Shown in pieces: positions 12,401 through 23,578 of a DNA stretch of 64,000 nt. The position numbers were made by a program, and so were the translations under genes. Position 1 is the first letter of the stretch, and each line of letters opens with the position of its first letter. The stretch comes from Athripsodes cinereus. Taxonomy: Eukaryota; Arthropoda; Insecta; Trichoptera; Leptoceridae. A model generated the notes under the pieces. That model was not told where the DNA came from. It made no database searches and worked only from the letters and a program-made list of their open reading frames with translations. Where the stretch lies: positions 11,284,001 through 11,348,000 of the forward strand of contig OX388322.1 in NCBI GenBank assembly GCA_947579605.1, written 5' to 3'.

Positions 12401-15400
12401 GTTTTAATACTTAAATAAACGACTTTATTTTTTGATATATTAGGATTTGTTGAATCATGATTATTTTTAAATAAGCTCAAAATCCGAAGAACTGAACGTG
12501 TATCTACATACATTACCTACTTATCATAAGTTTGATTTCTCGACCGACGATTCTTGGTGGAAGTTCATATTAATAATTTTTAAAATGAAACACGATATAT
12601 AGTTATTCCACTATTGACATTATTTATTTGGCGAGCCGGCTTTCAAGAGCTTCCGCTCTCATCGTCAGGCAAAAGTGAAATGTTTACTCATCATTTTATA
12701 GATGAATAGCAGACTAAAGACTATGGTTAAATTAGTAACTGAAAATTGAAGGAGTGAAGAAAATCGTATGAGTGAAACAAATCCCAGAAATCATGATTTT
12801 CTACAAATTTATCAAAGACAATTCGAATTTTTATAATGGAATTGGCCCATCATATTACTTGATAGTGGTAATCTTGCAGAAATCCAAAATATAAATACCT
12901 ACTGATGATAATAATGCGACACAAGGGATATTGTTAGATGCACAGGCTAATGCTATTGATCATAATATTGCAACAGAGAAGGGCAGCACAAGAGTCAACA
13001 TCTCGTTAGTCCCATATTCAGAACATTCAGATTCTGATGAAAACTCTGAGACTTCTCTTGGAAAAAGGATGAATCATGGAGTAATAAAAATTTAAAATTC
13101 AAATTTACAAAATCAAAAAGAGATGTGATAAACTCGCCCTCTGTATATTATTATTATTATTTATAAGATTACGGCAACCCGTCCCTTGTGGGACGATTTG
13201 TGCCAAGAACAATATTTTTAGAATATAACACGTAATATTAAGGCATTTACTTATAAAATAATAAAATTTCTTTTGGCGGATTTTAAAATCTTGAGATATA
13301 CAGAGAGGGCATCAGTGTGCAAGAGGCAGACACTTTGATCGGATACTGGACTTCAGCTATCTCATAATACAAGTCGTAAGAGTCTCTTATTGGGCAACCG
13401 ACCTCTGTATATTGATCACACCTAATTTGAATGCATTTTTTTTATAAAATTGTATATATTGTGATCAATGTATAGTAAAGAATGAATGAATAAATAAATA
13501 AATTGCCTCAAAGGAAGAAAAGCCTTGGCCCAAAAAATATTGTCTGCTTAAATAATCTAAACGAGACTGAAAATATCTTCACGAAAATGGACTACCACGA
13601 TATCTAAAATAATGCTCCACACGAATTATTATTTTCACATTTTGTCACTCTTCATTATTTCTGTCTAGCTATCAACGAGCATATCTCTAAAGGTGCAACT
13701 TTTTTGTTCAACTATGTTCAACTCCGTGATACAGGATAGACGATGTTCCAGGCTGGGTAATATCCTGAAAAGGCTATTTGGCAAAAAGAGCACCGGTCTT
13801 CCGTCCGCAAGGATTCGTCAGCCCGTGATTTCCCTCTTTCACAATACACCGTTCTTATAACGACAACAGCAGAGCGCAGGAAATATCGTAGAAAGAGGTG
13901 ACGCAATTGGCACAGAGTCGCTCTGAATGGAGGAGGCTGGTTTCTGCCCTGTCCGCCCGAGAGGAGCGTTGATGATGATGATGATGATGTTGAAGTATTT
14001 ATCCTATATCCTATACTTCAATTTAATTTGATTTTCATATAAAACACTTTAAAAATAACATTATTATGAGACCAAACAGTATACAATACTTATAGGCAAA
14101 TTGGGTAACTCCATCAATTATAGCATTTATTTTAGAAAATCTATCACAGAAAATTAGGTAACTCCAAAAAAAGGCTACAAAACCATTATAAACATAATTA
14201 TGTCATGGTTATTGTGTTACGAACATGTATCTACATCATGTAGATATTTTAGAATAAGGAAAATAATAATAATAATATGCATAACAAAAATATTTAGTTT
14301 TTTGTCCGCCCTGTAAAGTAGCTATTTTGGAGTTACCCAATCTGCGAATTAAGGTATCGATATGTGCCTTTGTGAGTCCAGAATTTGAAAAAATATGTAA
14401 ACAATACAGACATTAAGCACTTGCATCAGCATTAAACGTATTTAGGAATGTATCTGATTTATTTCAGACCTGAATGGTTTTTCTAATGCATATAAATATT
14501 AAAATAGTCAATCATTATCAGATCAGGATTGCTTTGTATTTTATATGTTTATATCTGTTTGCAGAAATATCCTAAAGTGAAAGTGGATGATGATTGGGCA
14601 CCTGCCTCAGTCGAGAGCGCTGACTCAGGATCAGTGGAAGAAGTCAGATTGGAACAAAATACAGGCAGCACTTCTCATGAGACTCCCGTACCATCAGGAA
14701 ATGATGGTAACTTAACTACTTTTTATACCTCTTGTACAAATAATTATATCATGTACAGCTTATTTTATGGAAGAATTTTTTTTCAGTAGTATTTTTTAAA
14801 TATTTTATTTATTCAATATGGCTTATTTTTGTTTTAGCCGGCATTACAGTATCCACCTATGCGACGACTGATAATAGCAATAATCGGGTAAATAGAAGTC
14901 CTTGGACTCCTAAAATATCCAGGAAATAAAGTTATTTCAATAAGGTTATACCTATATAATGATTAATAACCTCTGAAAATACTAAAGGACATTTTTTAAA
15001 GTTTAAATTATGGGTATGCATTTGAAATTAGTCCAAATACGTCCTGGACATTTCCATTTTCATATTTATTTATTCCCTCGTGTCAGACCATAGACCTAAG
15101 ATATTTTTCCAGTACTGTGCCAGTCACAGAGTAACCAGATGAAGGTAAAAAATATCACCCATTGCATTGAATGTTTGAATACATATATAACTACAGTCAT
15201 GAAAACCTTGTATTGAATAGTTATTACTATATAATAGTTATATAACAGTTTTCTGGTGTCGTGTAATTGTAGCTTATAATAACAATACACAAAAGCTACC
15301 CACACACCTCTGTAGCCTAATGGTTAGAGTACTTGACTCGAACACGGAGGTCCTGAGTTTGATTCTTAGTAGGTGCTGTTAGTTAAACAAAATCAATATA

Positions 15401-18068
15401 CAGCAATGAGTACAGTCACCCGCTCTGAAAGGATTAATGTGAAAAAGGACATAAGAATAGGTGGAATTGGTGAATATTGCCATGGTATAAAGTACTTTAA
15501 CCGGTTTGACCCGATTTGTAATCATCAGAAATAATACTTTCTCCTTTGTCCTGCAATATACATATAAGTATATATAGGTACCTCACTAAGTGGGGCTTTT
15601 CGATACTAACCTCTCAACTAGACCCAAGTACTCATCTTTAAGTACCTATTAGTAGTAGTAGCAGCAGCACCGTGACACTTAGTACCGACTTGTACATAGG
15701 CTGTTTGCGTAAATAAAAGATTGTTGATGTATCACCACATCTTTTCATTCGCAAAAAACTGATTTCAAATTGTGGTTGTACAGGAATACATCACATACGG
15801 GAAGGAGATAGTTATAACAAAAACATTCATATGCAGAACATTAAGATATTTTATCTGTTATTGAATTAAATTTACCAGTATGTCTGAGGAGTATTTATTT
15901 TTTCAGAAGACTTAGTGTATGAGTCTGAAATGAGTGTAGATGATGAAAATTCAGAATCATCTAGCATTGGTTCAGGTGATGATTGGGAGAACAGCTACCC
16001 CAGTAGCCAGTTGGACTCTACCGATCATGATGAAGGGGCAGAGGATAATGAGGTAGCTATTTATACACTAATTTTTGGATAAATAAGGTCCCAGGTTCAA
16101 TTCTTAAATGGATTACATTTTTTTTCACAAATATGTAACTTCCACAATAAACCATTGATTGGTTAACAATAATATCAGGATGTTAGGAACATCATATGAA
16201 GAAGTGTTTAATTGGTTAACAATAATATCAGGATGTTAGGAACATCATATGAAGAAGTGTTTAATTGGTTAACAATAATATCAGGATGTTAGGAACATCA
16301 TATGAAGAAGTGTTTAATTGGTTAACAATAATATCAGGATGTTAGAAACATCATATGAAGAAGTGTTTAATTGGTTAACAATAATATCAGGATGTTAGGA
16401 ACATCATATGAAGAAGTGTTTAATTGAAGCAAAACAGTTCTGAGTGGAAACTTGTTTTCATAGTAGAAATATTAAAGGATGGATGATAATTTATAATATT
16501 TAATGTTAAGGAACATACTCAAAGTTATTTTAAAAACCATCAATTAATTAGAAACAATGATATACTATTGTGGCCTGTGTTGATATTGAATACAAAAGGT
16601 AACATAGATATTAATCTTTTTATTCATCAAATATTGAGCTTTCACCTTTTACAGTATGTGAACAATAAACATCATCTATACAGTCTTGATTAAGTCAATA
16701 ATACAATTTACGGACATTCGAAAAACGCCCTATGATTTGAAATAGGTAAAACAAAATTACAAATAAAATCCATTGCTAAAATATAACAATTAAGCCCAAC
16801 ACAATTCATTATATTACTATGCACTCATATCAATACAATGTTATACATACAGTTACCTATAATGAGTTATATCCGCCAATCGATCAATGGATATGTCAGT
16901 TTATAAATAGTCAATAGTTGAGTTGGGAATAACGGCTCTTTGAAAATAATGGAATGTAAGCGACTGTTATTTATTTATATTCTGTTATTAGAAAAGCTAC
17001 CGTTATCACCACCCCCCCCCATAAAAAAATTGACCTGGTTTTGTTCAAAAATATTTTTTATCTGGCGACTAACAATAATAAGATACGCAAGATTAAACGC
17101 GCAAATAAAAAAGGCAAGTTCGAAAAAATAAAGACATTTTAGATCTTTAACTCAGCGATGAGGTTTGTCCCCCATCCTGACTGTCTTATTTTTTTGTCTG
17201 TCAACCTTTCTAATAATAATATAAATAGTTATAATTAAAAGATTAAAATAATCTCTTTGACCACTCAGGTGATAAAAGGGTTATGAATAATATTATCTAC
17301 CTGTATCTCGAACTCATAATACTTTTGTGTCAATCAACAGATGTCCGTATTAGTACTGTTTTGAGGCAAAAAAAAAGAACGCATTCCTTTTCAAATAATA
17401 CCTAAATATTATTTTCCATACTAAATTGTATCGCCGTGTGATTTGTAACGTCATCGGGAATACCTAAATGGTCGTCCATAGTAAAATGTATGGCGGTGTG
17501 ATAAGTAACAATATTAGTAATACCTAAATGATTTTCCATAGAAAATTTGATATCTGTGATAATTCACGTCACGTCGTTCGGAACGAAGTAGCGGGTCGTC
17601 GTAAAAAATTACTCGATAATAGTGTGACGTGATGTATCGATATTCTGCTACCATGCTCCGTAAAAATAATTTGATTTATCACGTGTTCCTCGTTATAACG
17701 ACCAACTCTAGTCAAGTATGTGCTTTCAAATACATATAATATTTCAGATGTATTAGAATAATTAAAAATGATATCACACATTATTAAAGATAAATAAAAT
17801 GTGTCTATACTGTAATGGCATTTCCCACAAATGGGATAGTCAGTGGACTGACTGCGTATAATGAATATGAAGATAATCCATTCTGTGCTATAAAAAATAA
17901 GACATTCAGAATGGGTAGAATACTTCATGGCTAAATTGAAGATATTAAATTATCTTACACTTGATGTTTAAAGAATGTCTGCATTTTAAAATATATTGGT
18001 TGCTTTGTTCACAGGTGATAGGAATGTATATCCCGGAGCTCTCTCGGTTTATTGGAACTGGCAGTTGA
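9409..18068 (+). CDS. Leucine-rich-repeat protein, seven coding exons (5' end uncertain)
   Basis: Exons in consistent phase: 9409-9710 (acceptor ttttatttgtag), 9859-10015, 10918-11080, 11468-11584, 14565-14706, 15907-16052, 18015-18068. An in-frame ATG at 9380 lies before that acceptor, so the true start may be in an upstream exon not identified. The product has about eight canonical LRRs (LxxLxxLxLxxNxLxxLPxxI) over exons 1-4, for example LTTLTLDYNALTSLPAEI and LVHLNLKNNQLKSLP. A non-LRR acidic Ser/Asp-rich tail in exons 5-7 follows. No signal peptide or membrane segment is seen, so it is probably a cytosolic scaffold. The last exon ends VIGMYIPELSRFIGTGS. Exon 2 runs into the tandem array described separately. 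Not matched to a named LRR gene. Confidence 0.75.
9971..10904 (+). repeat. Seven-copy tandem repeat of exon end plus splice donor
   Basis: A unit of about 127-139 bp starts at 9971, 10101, 10237, 10373, 10500, 10639 and 10778. Each copy carries the last 45 nt of LRR exon 2 (aattagggaattgcctaag to ttaag), its donor gtagtg, intron sequence, and a (tag)n microsatellite whose length explains the variation in period. Copies are nearly identical; the fourth has aattatgg. The real acceptor ttttcag (10911-10917) follows the last copy. Confidence 0.95.
12598..12700 (-). mobile_element. Penelope-like element terminus with hammerhead-like motif
   Basis: On the minus strand CTGACGA (12668-12662) is followed by a perfect stem-loop gagagc-ggaa-gctctt, then GAAA, the self-complementary gccggc, and a tail containing caatagtggaataa. 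CUGANGA, stem II, GAAA is the hammerhead core order known from Penelope-like retroelement termini. The extent of the element is not resolved. Confidence 0.6.
13145..13503 (+). mobile_element. Probable LINE 3' UTR with (aaat)n tail
   Basis: A GC-richer block (acggcaacccgtcccttg) ends in gaatgaatgaataaataaataaa, a tail common in CR1-type LINEs. No coding sequence was found. Confidence 0.3.
13720..13992 (+). mobile_element. LINE 3' end with (gat)n tail
   Basis: A GC-rich remnant (ttccgtccgcaaggattcgt and a following tggcacagagtcgctctg) ends in gttgatgatgatgatgatg. It resembles RTE-type LINE ends, but the reading frame is broken. Confidence 0.45.
14838..14929 (+). CDS. Alternative last exon of the LRR gene
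   Basis: The acceptor gttttag (14831-14837) is in the same phase as the exon ending at 14706. The 30-codon exon (AGITVSTYATTDN...) stops at 14927-14929, and an aataaa overlaps the stop. Splicing 14706 to 14838 gives a short C-terminus; splicing 14706 to 15907 gives the longer acidic one. Confidence 0.55.
15301..15480 (+). mobile_element. tRNA-derived SINE head
   Basis: tgtagcctaatggttagag is an A-box and gagtttgattctt a degenerate B-box, spaced as in a tRNA. There is no intact acceptor stem, so this is a SINE rather than a tRNA gene. It lies in an LRR intron. Confidence 0.55.
16158..16422 (+). repeat. 53-bp minisatellite, five copies
   Basis: attggttaacaataatatca begins copies at 16158, 16211, 16264, 16317 and 16370, a strict 53-bp period with one substitution in the fourth. 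It lies in the LRR intron before the last exon. Confidence 0.95.
17397..17570 (+). repeat. Diverged 60-bp tandem repeat, three copies
   Basis: aatacctaaat begins units at 17397, 17459 and 17519, each followed by a ttccata/gtccata block and a tgtgat block. Confidence 0.7.
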
Positions 18069-19184
18069 TTGGAAGACAATATTACAATTATATTTTTATT
18101 AAGTTTCACAAATTGAATCAATTGTTATGTTTAACGTATGTTATTTATGATTCTAATATTATTATCTTATCTAGTCATATGTTTAATTAATTTTTATTGT
18201 ACATTTTCAACTGTCAAACAAATATTCTGTCTATTTTTCACTGTGATCATCATTCATTTCTGGTACATACTGATGTAATAGATAAAGTTAAAAGTTACTT
18301 ACAGATTTAAAAATCTGTAGGTATTAGAGGTGTATTTTTTCTGTCACATTTGAATTGCCATATTGCTAAATCCGTTCCAGATTTTTTGGCGTACATACAC
18401 ACCCAATCGACAATACATATCCCATTTTGTGAAAAACCTTTACATATTTCCGAGGTTAGTGTCATGTCAAAGATAAATCATACCATATACAAAATCTTTT
18501 ACAGCAGTAGTCTTTATCATCAGACCCTCAGTTTTTTTTATTTATTCATCAATTTTTTTACAGTTAGCAAATACATATAAATAAAACATTAAATTTCAAT
18601 GACTCAACTTCAAAAAAAGATAATCTCGTGTTCTGAAAATTGTGGCCCTCATGCCCTATTAGAATGGTTAGTGGACTAACCATCTCTCTCCATAACGACT
18701 GGTCCTCAGAGCCCCGTGTAATGTCTTCTGAATGGACTCCTTAATTTTGTTATTCTTGTTCACTTCCCACCACCTCAATTTGGTGATTATCTGTACAATA
18801 ATATTGTAGTGTTGTGAATCTAGTGCATAACAATGGTTAAATATTTAATATCACTGAGTTGACACAATGCCAGGAAATACTTGAAATGTATAATGAAACA
18901 ATTGGAAGAAATCACACTAGAGAATAGTTTTCCTAGGCAGTGACTGTAATATGACATTACATGTAACATAAACGCAGTTTTTTTCTGCCAAAAATATTTA
19001 ATTGTTCGAGGGTTTGTGAATTTACATTGTGAAAAAACATGTTTAAGTATTTTAAAAATATATCAAAACAACATTGTTTATATGTATTTGACACTATTGA
19101 TTATTATTCTCGAGTACTTTCATAGAGTATAATATAGTTTGACATTATCAAAGGAACTGACAACTCTCAGCACTCGAGTATGTA
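18069..19184. other. Region 3' of the LRR gene
   Basis: AT-rich, with short ORFs only. acagatttaaaaatctgt (18300-18317) is a small perfect palindrome. No gene is supported. Confidence 0.5.
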
Positions 19185-19678
19185 GGGGAGAAGTGGCATG
19201 AAAGAGCCACTTTTTTTCTTTTCATCATATTTTTTTTTCTAACGCACATTTCAAAAAAAATATTATACCAACAAGAAGTATGTTTATTTACCTAAAGATT
19301 TCAGAACATTGTTTTTCTTTAATCTTTTCAAATCATATTTTTTTTTAACTTACAAAAAACATCCAAATTTGGCTCTTTCATAAACAGTGTGTATTGAAAG
19401 AGCCACAGCAAGTATTGAAGGAGCCAGGTAGGTGGATAATTTAAATGATACACAAAATCATCGCTTAAATGGAACAAATAAATATAATTATTTGTTTGAT
19501 AAAACTTTTTGTAATTTTGATAGAATAAAAAACAAAGAAACAAAACAGTTTTCTTAGTAAAAAATAAGTGAAAAATGAAAGAAACATAACATCGTTCAAT
19601 TTTTAAGAACTTAATAAAAAAGGAATCATTTTAAAACTTCAAAATCTTAGCTTAAAATATAATGTAATTTTCTTAAAG

Positions 19679-19915
19679 TTAGAGACATTTCTTGCAAAAG
19701 TAATTCAAACTCCCCTTAATGCCACATGATTCATGAGCCCAACCAGAACAAATTTTGCACTGAAACCAATCTTGATCACTGGTTTCATATGTTTTGCTGC
19801 AAACTACGCAATTATAACTGTTTTTATTGGTTTTGTCTTCGAACAACCTTTCTTTTTCTTCAGATAATAAGACAGAGTCAGACGAATCAGTCATCTTGCA
19901 GTACGGAATTGTCTT
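19679..19915 (-). pseudogene. C-terminal zinc-finger exon of the pogo transposase
   Basis: The minus frame reads IPYCKMTDSSDS and then a PHD-like cysteine/histidine series: CVVC, CKIC, HESC, CKKC. Such a finger commonly closes insect pogo-type transposases. It sits directly beyond the Penelope 3' end, and the DDE core that should precede it is missing. Confidence 0.65.
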
Positions 19916-19923
19916 GATTTAAT

Positions 19924-20080
19924 ATCAGTTATTTTAGAAGGATTAACTATGTAACAGTTACGAGACATTTTGAATGTTTTTTAAATATTCTACAATGCAC
20001 ATCCGTTACTTGATTTTTTAAAATCGCGATCGATTTCGGTAAACCTTTACCATTGACGAGCGAGATAATACTGACTAATA
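19924..20080 (-). mobile_element. Penelope 3' terminal repeat unit with stem-GAAA motif
   Basis: This block of about 157 bp follows the Penelope stop codon. On the minus strand it contains ctcgtcaat, the stem-loop ggtaaa-ggtttacc, GAAA and atcgatcgcgat. The same block, mostly inverted on itself, forms the separate 249-bp insertion at 24311-24559, which fixes the element end at 19924. Confidence 0.75.
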
Positions 20081-20134
20081 TTTTTGTTAAAACATCTACA
20101 AAAACAAAATAATTGAAAACAATAGCTGCACCTG

Positions 20135-22471
20135 TTAAGGATTAGGCATTGTAAACATTGTGAGAAGAGGTGATTTATAATGATTTATTACTTTATTTAC
20201 AATATTTACGTTTGAATTCAAAGCTTTATTAATTTCTAATGTTTCCAAAGAACATAGTTTAAAATAATTATTAATATTTGTATATTTAAAGGAACTATTT
20301 GTTTTTACGAAATTGTGATCAAATTCAATTATATGATTCGCGAACTCGGAATAATTACTATTTTTAAGGCAAAGTTCGTGCTCTCTAAGTCTAGTTTTAA
20401 AATTTCTTTTGGTCATACCTATATATGTAGCATCGCAGTCATCACACTTAAGTGTGTACACTCCATTTTTTTGCAAGGGTTCTGTGGGATCTTTATTATT
20501 TAACAAATTAGATAATTTATTATTAGTGTAATATGCTGGAGTAATAGTGTCCGGTAACGAGCCAGTAATCTTAGAAGTTAACCCCCCCACAAAAAGAATT
20601 TTTCTGTATGGTTTGTCATTAATGCTTTCATTTATTTTATTATTTTCACCGCAATAAATGTATTTTTTATACATGATATTATTTTGTTTTTTATGAACTA
20701 GTCTGTCTATGAGATCTGAGCTGTACTTATTGTTGACCGCAATTTGTTTAATTAAATCAATTTCTTTTTTAAAGTTTGAAGGAGAAAGAGGAACTTTTAT
20801 TGCACGATTTATCATCGAGTGAAAAGAAGCTAGTTTATGAGAAATCGGATGATCTGAGTCTGCCGGAATTACACAATCTGTATGACTAGGTTTTCTATAA
20901 ACGTTGAATTGACATTTAGAATCAGATATAGATAGATTCAAATCTAAGAAACTTAGTTCATTATTATCGTTATGTTCCAATGTGAATTTAATATTGTGGT
21001 GTAAATTATTGAGCACGTTTAAAAAAGAATTTAACTGTCTATTACTGCCATTCCAAATAACTATTACGTCATCCACATAACGATGCCAGGCAATAATATT
21101 TGAAAGAAGTGGATGTCCATTGTTAAAAAGTTTATTTTCTAAATGATTTAAAAATATTTCTGAGAAAAGTGGAGAAGCGGGACTGCCGATAGCTAATCCG
21201 GAATTTTGACTATAAATGGTTCCATTGAATTGAAAATAATTTTGACTCAGACAAACTTCCAAAAGGGTAGACATTTCTTTAACAATTTTTGAATCCAAAT
21301 TTGAATTATTAAGTAAATCAAGTATAATATTTTTACATTCATCAGTAGGTATACTAGGGAAAAGATTTACTATATCAAACGATACAAGTTTGCTATTGGA
21401 AGGAAGACTAACATCATTAATTTTATCTATTAATTCTAAACTATTTTTGATGGATTTAATTGGGTGGAATATATTTAATGAATTAAACATTGATACAAAT
21501 TTCGCACAAACATTGTAATTGGGAACTGAATATGAAGGAGATACGGGACGAATGGGAATATGATCTTTATGGATTTTCGCTAAACCATATAGTTTAGGAG
21601 GCTGTGGATTATTGACAATTAGCCTATTATACTTTGAATTTCCACATATAGTTGGACAATCTTTAATTGCTTTTTTCACTTTATCTTGAAACTTGTTAGT
21701 CGGATCTGTATTTAATTTTACGAAGGAATCGTTATTAAGGAAATCATTAACTTTATCAACATATTGAGATTTATGCATTATTACAACCGTGTTACCCTTA
21801 TCCGCCCTTGTTATGGTTAAGTTATTATCAGCTACAGCTGAGGTAACTTGCCCAATTTGCTTTGAACCTCTTTCAGCTATGACCTTAGGAGGATTGGTGA
21901 CGGTGCTGCAGCCTGTTTCGTCGGCGTTAAAAATCATATGGGGAGGAAAATTGAATTTTCCTAAAACACTGTTTAGGTTCTCAAAAAATGTATTTACATT
22001 AGTTCTGTTGAAACTTGTTGCACGGGATAGAGAAGTGCTTTCTGGCTTTCTCACAGCTAAATCTTTGTGTCTGCTCATAAACCCTTTAAGCCAATCATAA
22101 CTTGCAGTTTCAATTTCTTTCCATTTAGCTGGGCAGATATCATTGGCCATGGCATAATTAAATGCCAGCTTCTTAGTTTGATTTCTTGTTAGGCCATAGC
22201 ACATTTTAGAAGCTGTCTTCAAATAGTCCGCAAGCATACTCTCTTGCTCTGTTGTAAAAATACGCTTATTTCCTATATTAGGACAGTGTTTATACGATGA
22301 TTCACCAGAAGCCTTTACTTTTTTAACTATTTTAGCTAAGTAAGCCCTCGATATATTTAAGGCAAGTGCAGTTTCGTTTATGGACTGATCTTTTTCTAAA
22401 ACTTCACTGACTGCTTCTTCAATTACCGATTTTTCGGGTCTTTTTCGTTTTTTTGGACCAGGCTTCTCCAT
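20135..22471 (-). CDS. Chimeric ORF: pogo transposase N-terminus fused to Penelope RT-endonuclease
   Basis: A single 778-codon frame. Residues 1-212 are transposase-like: basic start, HTH (about 30-55), a CENP-B-type second domain (about 65-145) and the first catalytic Asp in IFNADETGC. From about 213 the sequence turns into a Penelope-like reverse transcriptase: ITRADKG, SFDIVNLFPSIP (motif A), GLAIGSPASPLF (motif B), YVDD (motif C). It ends in a GIY-YIG endonuclease with GVYTLKCDDCDATYIGM and a downstream RTRLREH-like helix. The second and third catalytic residues of the transposase are lost. The join is seamless, with no stop. Penelope elements insert 5'-truncated, so this is probably an insertion that happened to stay in frame. 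The RT-endonuclease has no other visible start, so expression from the transposon promoter is possible. Confidence 0.85.
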   Translation of the reverse strand: MEKPGPKKRKRPEKSVIEEAVSEVLEKDQSINETALALNISRAYLAKIVKKVKASGESSYKHCPNIGNKRIFTTEQESMLADYLKTASKMCYGLTRNQTKKLAFNYAMANDICPAKWKEIETASYDWLKGFMSRHKDLAVRKPESTSLSRATSFNRTNVNTFFENLNSVLGKFNFPPHMIFNADETGCSTVTNPPKVIAERGSKQIGQVTSAVADNNLTITRADKGNTVVIMHKSQYVDKVNDFLNNDSFVKLNTDPTNKFQDKVKKAIKDCPTICGNSKYNRLIVNNPQPPKLYGLAKIHKDHIPIRPVSPSYSVPNYNVCAKFVSMFNSLNIFHPIKSIKNSLELIDKINDVSLPSNSKLVSFDIVNLFPSIPTDECKNIILDLLNNSNLDSKIVKEMSTLLEVCLSQNYFQFNGTIYSQNSGLAIGSPASPLFSEIFLNHLENKLFNNGHPLLSNIIAWHRYVDDVIVIWNGSNRQLNSFLNVLNNLHHNIKFTLEHNDNNELSFLDLNLSISDSKCQFNVYRKPSHTDCVIPADSDHPISHKLASFHSMINRAIKVPLSPSNFKKEIDLIKQIAVNNKYSSDLIDRLVHKKQNNIMYKKYIYCGENNKINESINDKPYRKILFVGGLTSKITGSLPDTITPAYYTNNKLSNLLNNKDPTEPLQKNGVYTLKCDDCDATYIGMTKRNFKTRLREHELCLKNSNYSEFANHIIEFDHNFVKTNSSFKYTNINNYFKLCSLETLEINKALNSNVNIVNKVINHYKSPLLTMFTMPNP

Positions 22472-23578
22472 AATGCAATATCTGAAACAAGTAATTTATA
22501 AATATATAAAAAAGAATGCATATTTATTATTATTGCATTTTATTTACAAATTTCAAATGCAAGGTTATGAAAGAGCCATCTCTTTCAAGGCCTATTAACA
22601 TGGCCAAAGAGAATATAATACTACGTAATAAGAGACGCAACTCCATACAAACAAAATTGACAGAAAAAATGTATGGAAGATCCGACTTAAAGGTACCAAT
22701 ATTGGGATTCGAAATTCATTATGATTATATTGGTATTCTGGGGGAACTATACACTGCCATCTATTGAGACTGCAGTGTAATAGTTTGTAATAAAAGCTTT
22801 CCAGAATAACCACAGATGGCACATAATATGTGTATATTATAGGTAGGTACTACTTTTAAAATCATAATTTTTTTTTCTTGATAAAATGAAACAATACTTT
22901 TTGAAAATTGATTTATTACAGTATAAGAAACATATATTAAGTATAACATTTAAGAACAAATTGCATTATTATAGTTATAATACTGAACATAATTTAATAC
23001 AGGCAAACAGGCACAAATCACTTGTCAAGCGGAATGCCTTAATAAAAATATATTACAACTTTAGTAAAAGGCAAGAGTTATATTACAACTGTCAATATTA
23101 AATAAATTAAGAGTTCTTTGAATATAGCAGAATATGAATTCATTTTTATATTTGGCAGCTGACTCTCATCTTAAATTGTTCATACAAGGATATTATATCC
23201 AATTCTGAATCTTAGTCGCACTAACTAAACCAACTTTTACAGCTCAAATGCTGTCAAAATGAACTATTTCCTTATACAAAGTTAGTGCAACTGTTGAATC
23301 AACAATAATTATATTTTTATTTATAGTATTTTTATGGTGGCAACACCTCATACATTTGCAGTGTAGTACTGTATGTTGTATTTCCTCTTCCCTATAAATC
23401 GTCGAATAAAGAAGTACTGTTCAAAATCACTCCCAGAGTTCTAAATTAAATAAAAGATAATTTTTTCCCCATCCCCACATCTGGAGTTCAACAGAAACTA
23501 AGATTCAGAATTGGCATACTGTATTAAAAATATACAAAAACACAAGTAACATAGGCGACACGCCGCATTAGGACAGTA
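22472..23578. other. 5' region of the pogo-like element before the satellite
   Basis: gttatgaaagagccatctct (22564-22583) repeats the subterminal motif of the element. The 26-bp segment starting caaagagaatataatactac (22605-22630) recurs at 32356-32381. The rest is AT-rich with no gene recognised. Confidence 0.5.

Larger units (their letters stand above)
11846..14360. mobile_element. TA-flanked DNA transposon in LRR intron 4, with nested insertions
   Basis: Inverted termini TCGATACCTTAATTCGCAGA and following ttgggtaactcca (11846 onward) and their complement ending at 14360 are perfect over about 30 bp, flanked by TA on both sides. Inside each end the motif attgggtaactcc recurs (near 11998, 12033, 14098 and 14155). 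No transposase ORF survives; the interior holds a Penelope terminus and LINE tails. A 533-bp relative lies at 39248-39780. Confidence 0.8.

Noticed and set aside
15301..15375. Possible tRNA gene
   Set aside because: A- and B-box-like words are present but no acceptor stem or proper anticodon arm forms; it fits a tRNA-derived SINE.
16158..16422. CRISPR-like array (regular repeats)
   Set aside because: The 53-bp units are directly adjacent with no unique spacers; it is a minisatellite in an intron.
22516..22767. 83-codon plus-strand ORF upstream of the chimeric gene
   Set aside because: It crosses the 26-bp repeat junction and subterminal motifs of the pogo element; composition looks non-coding.
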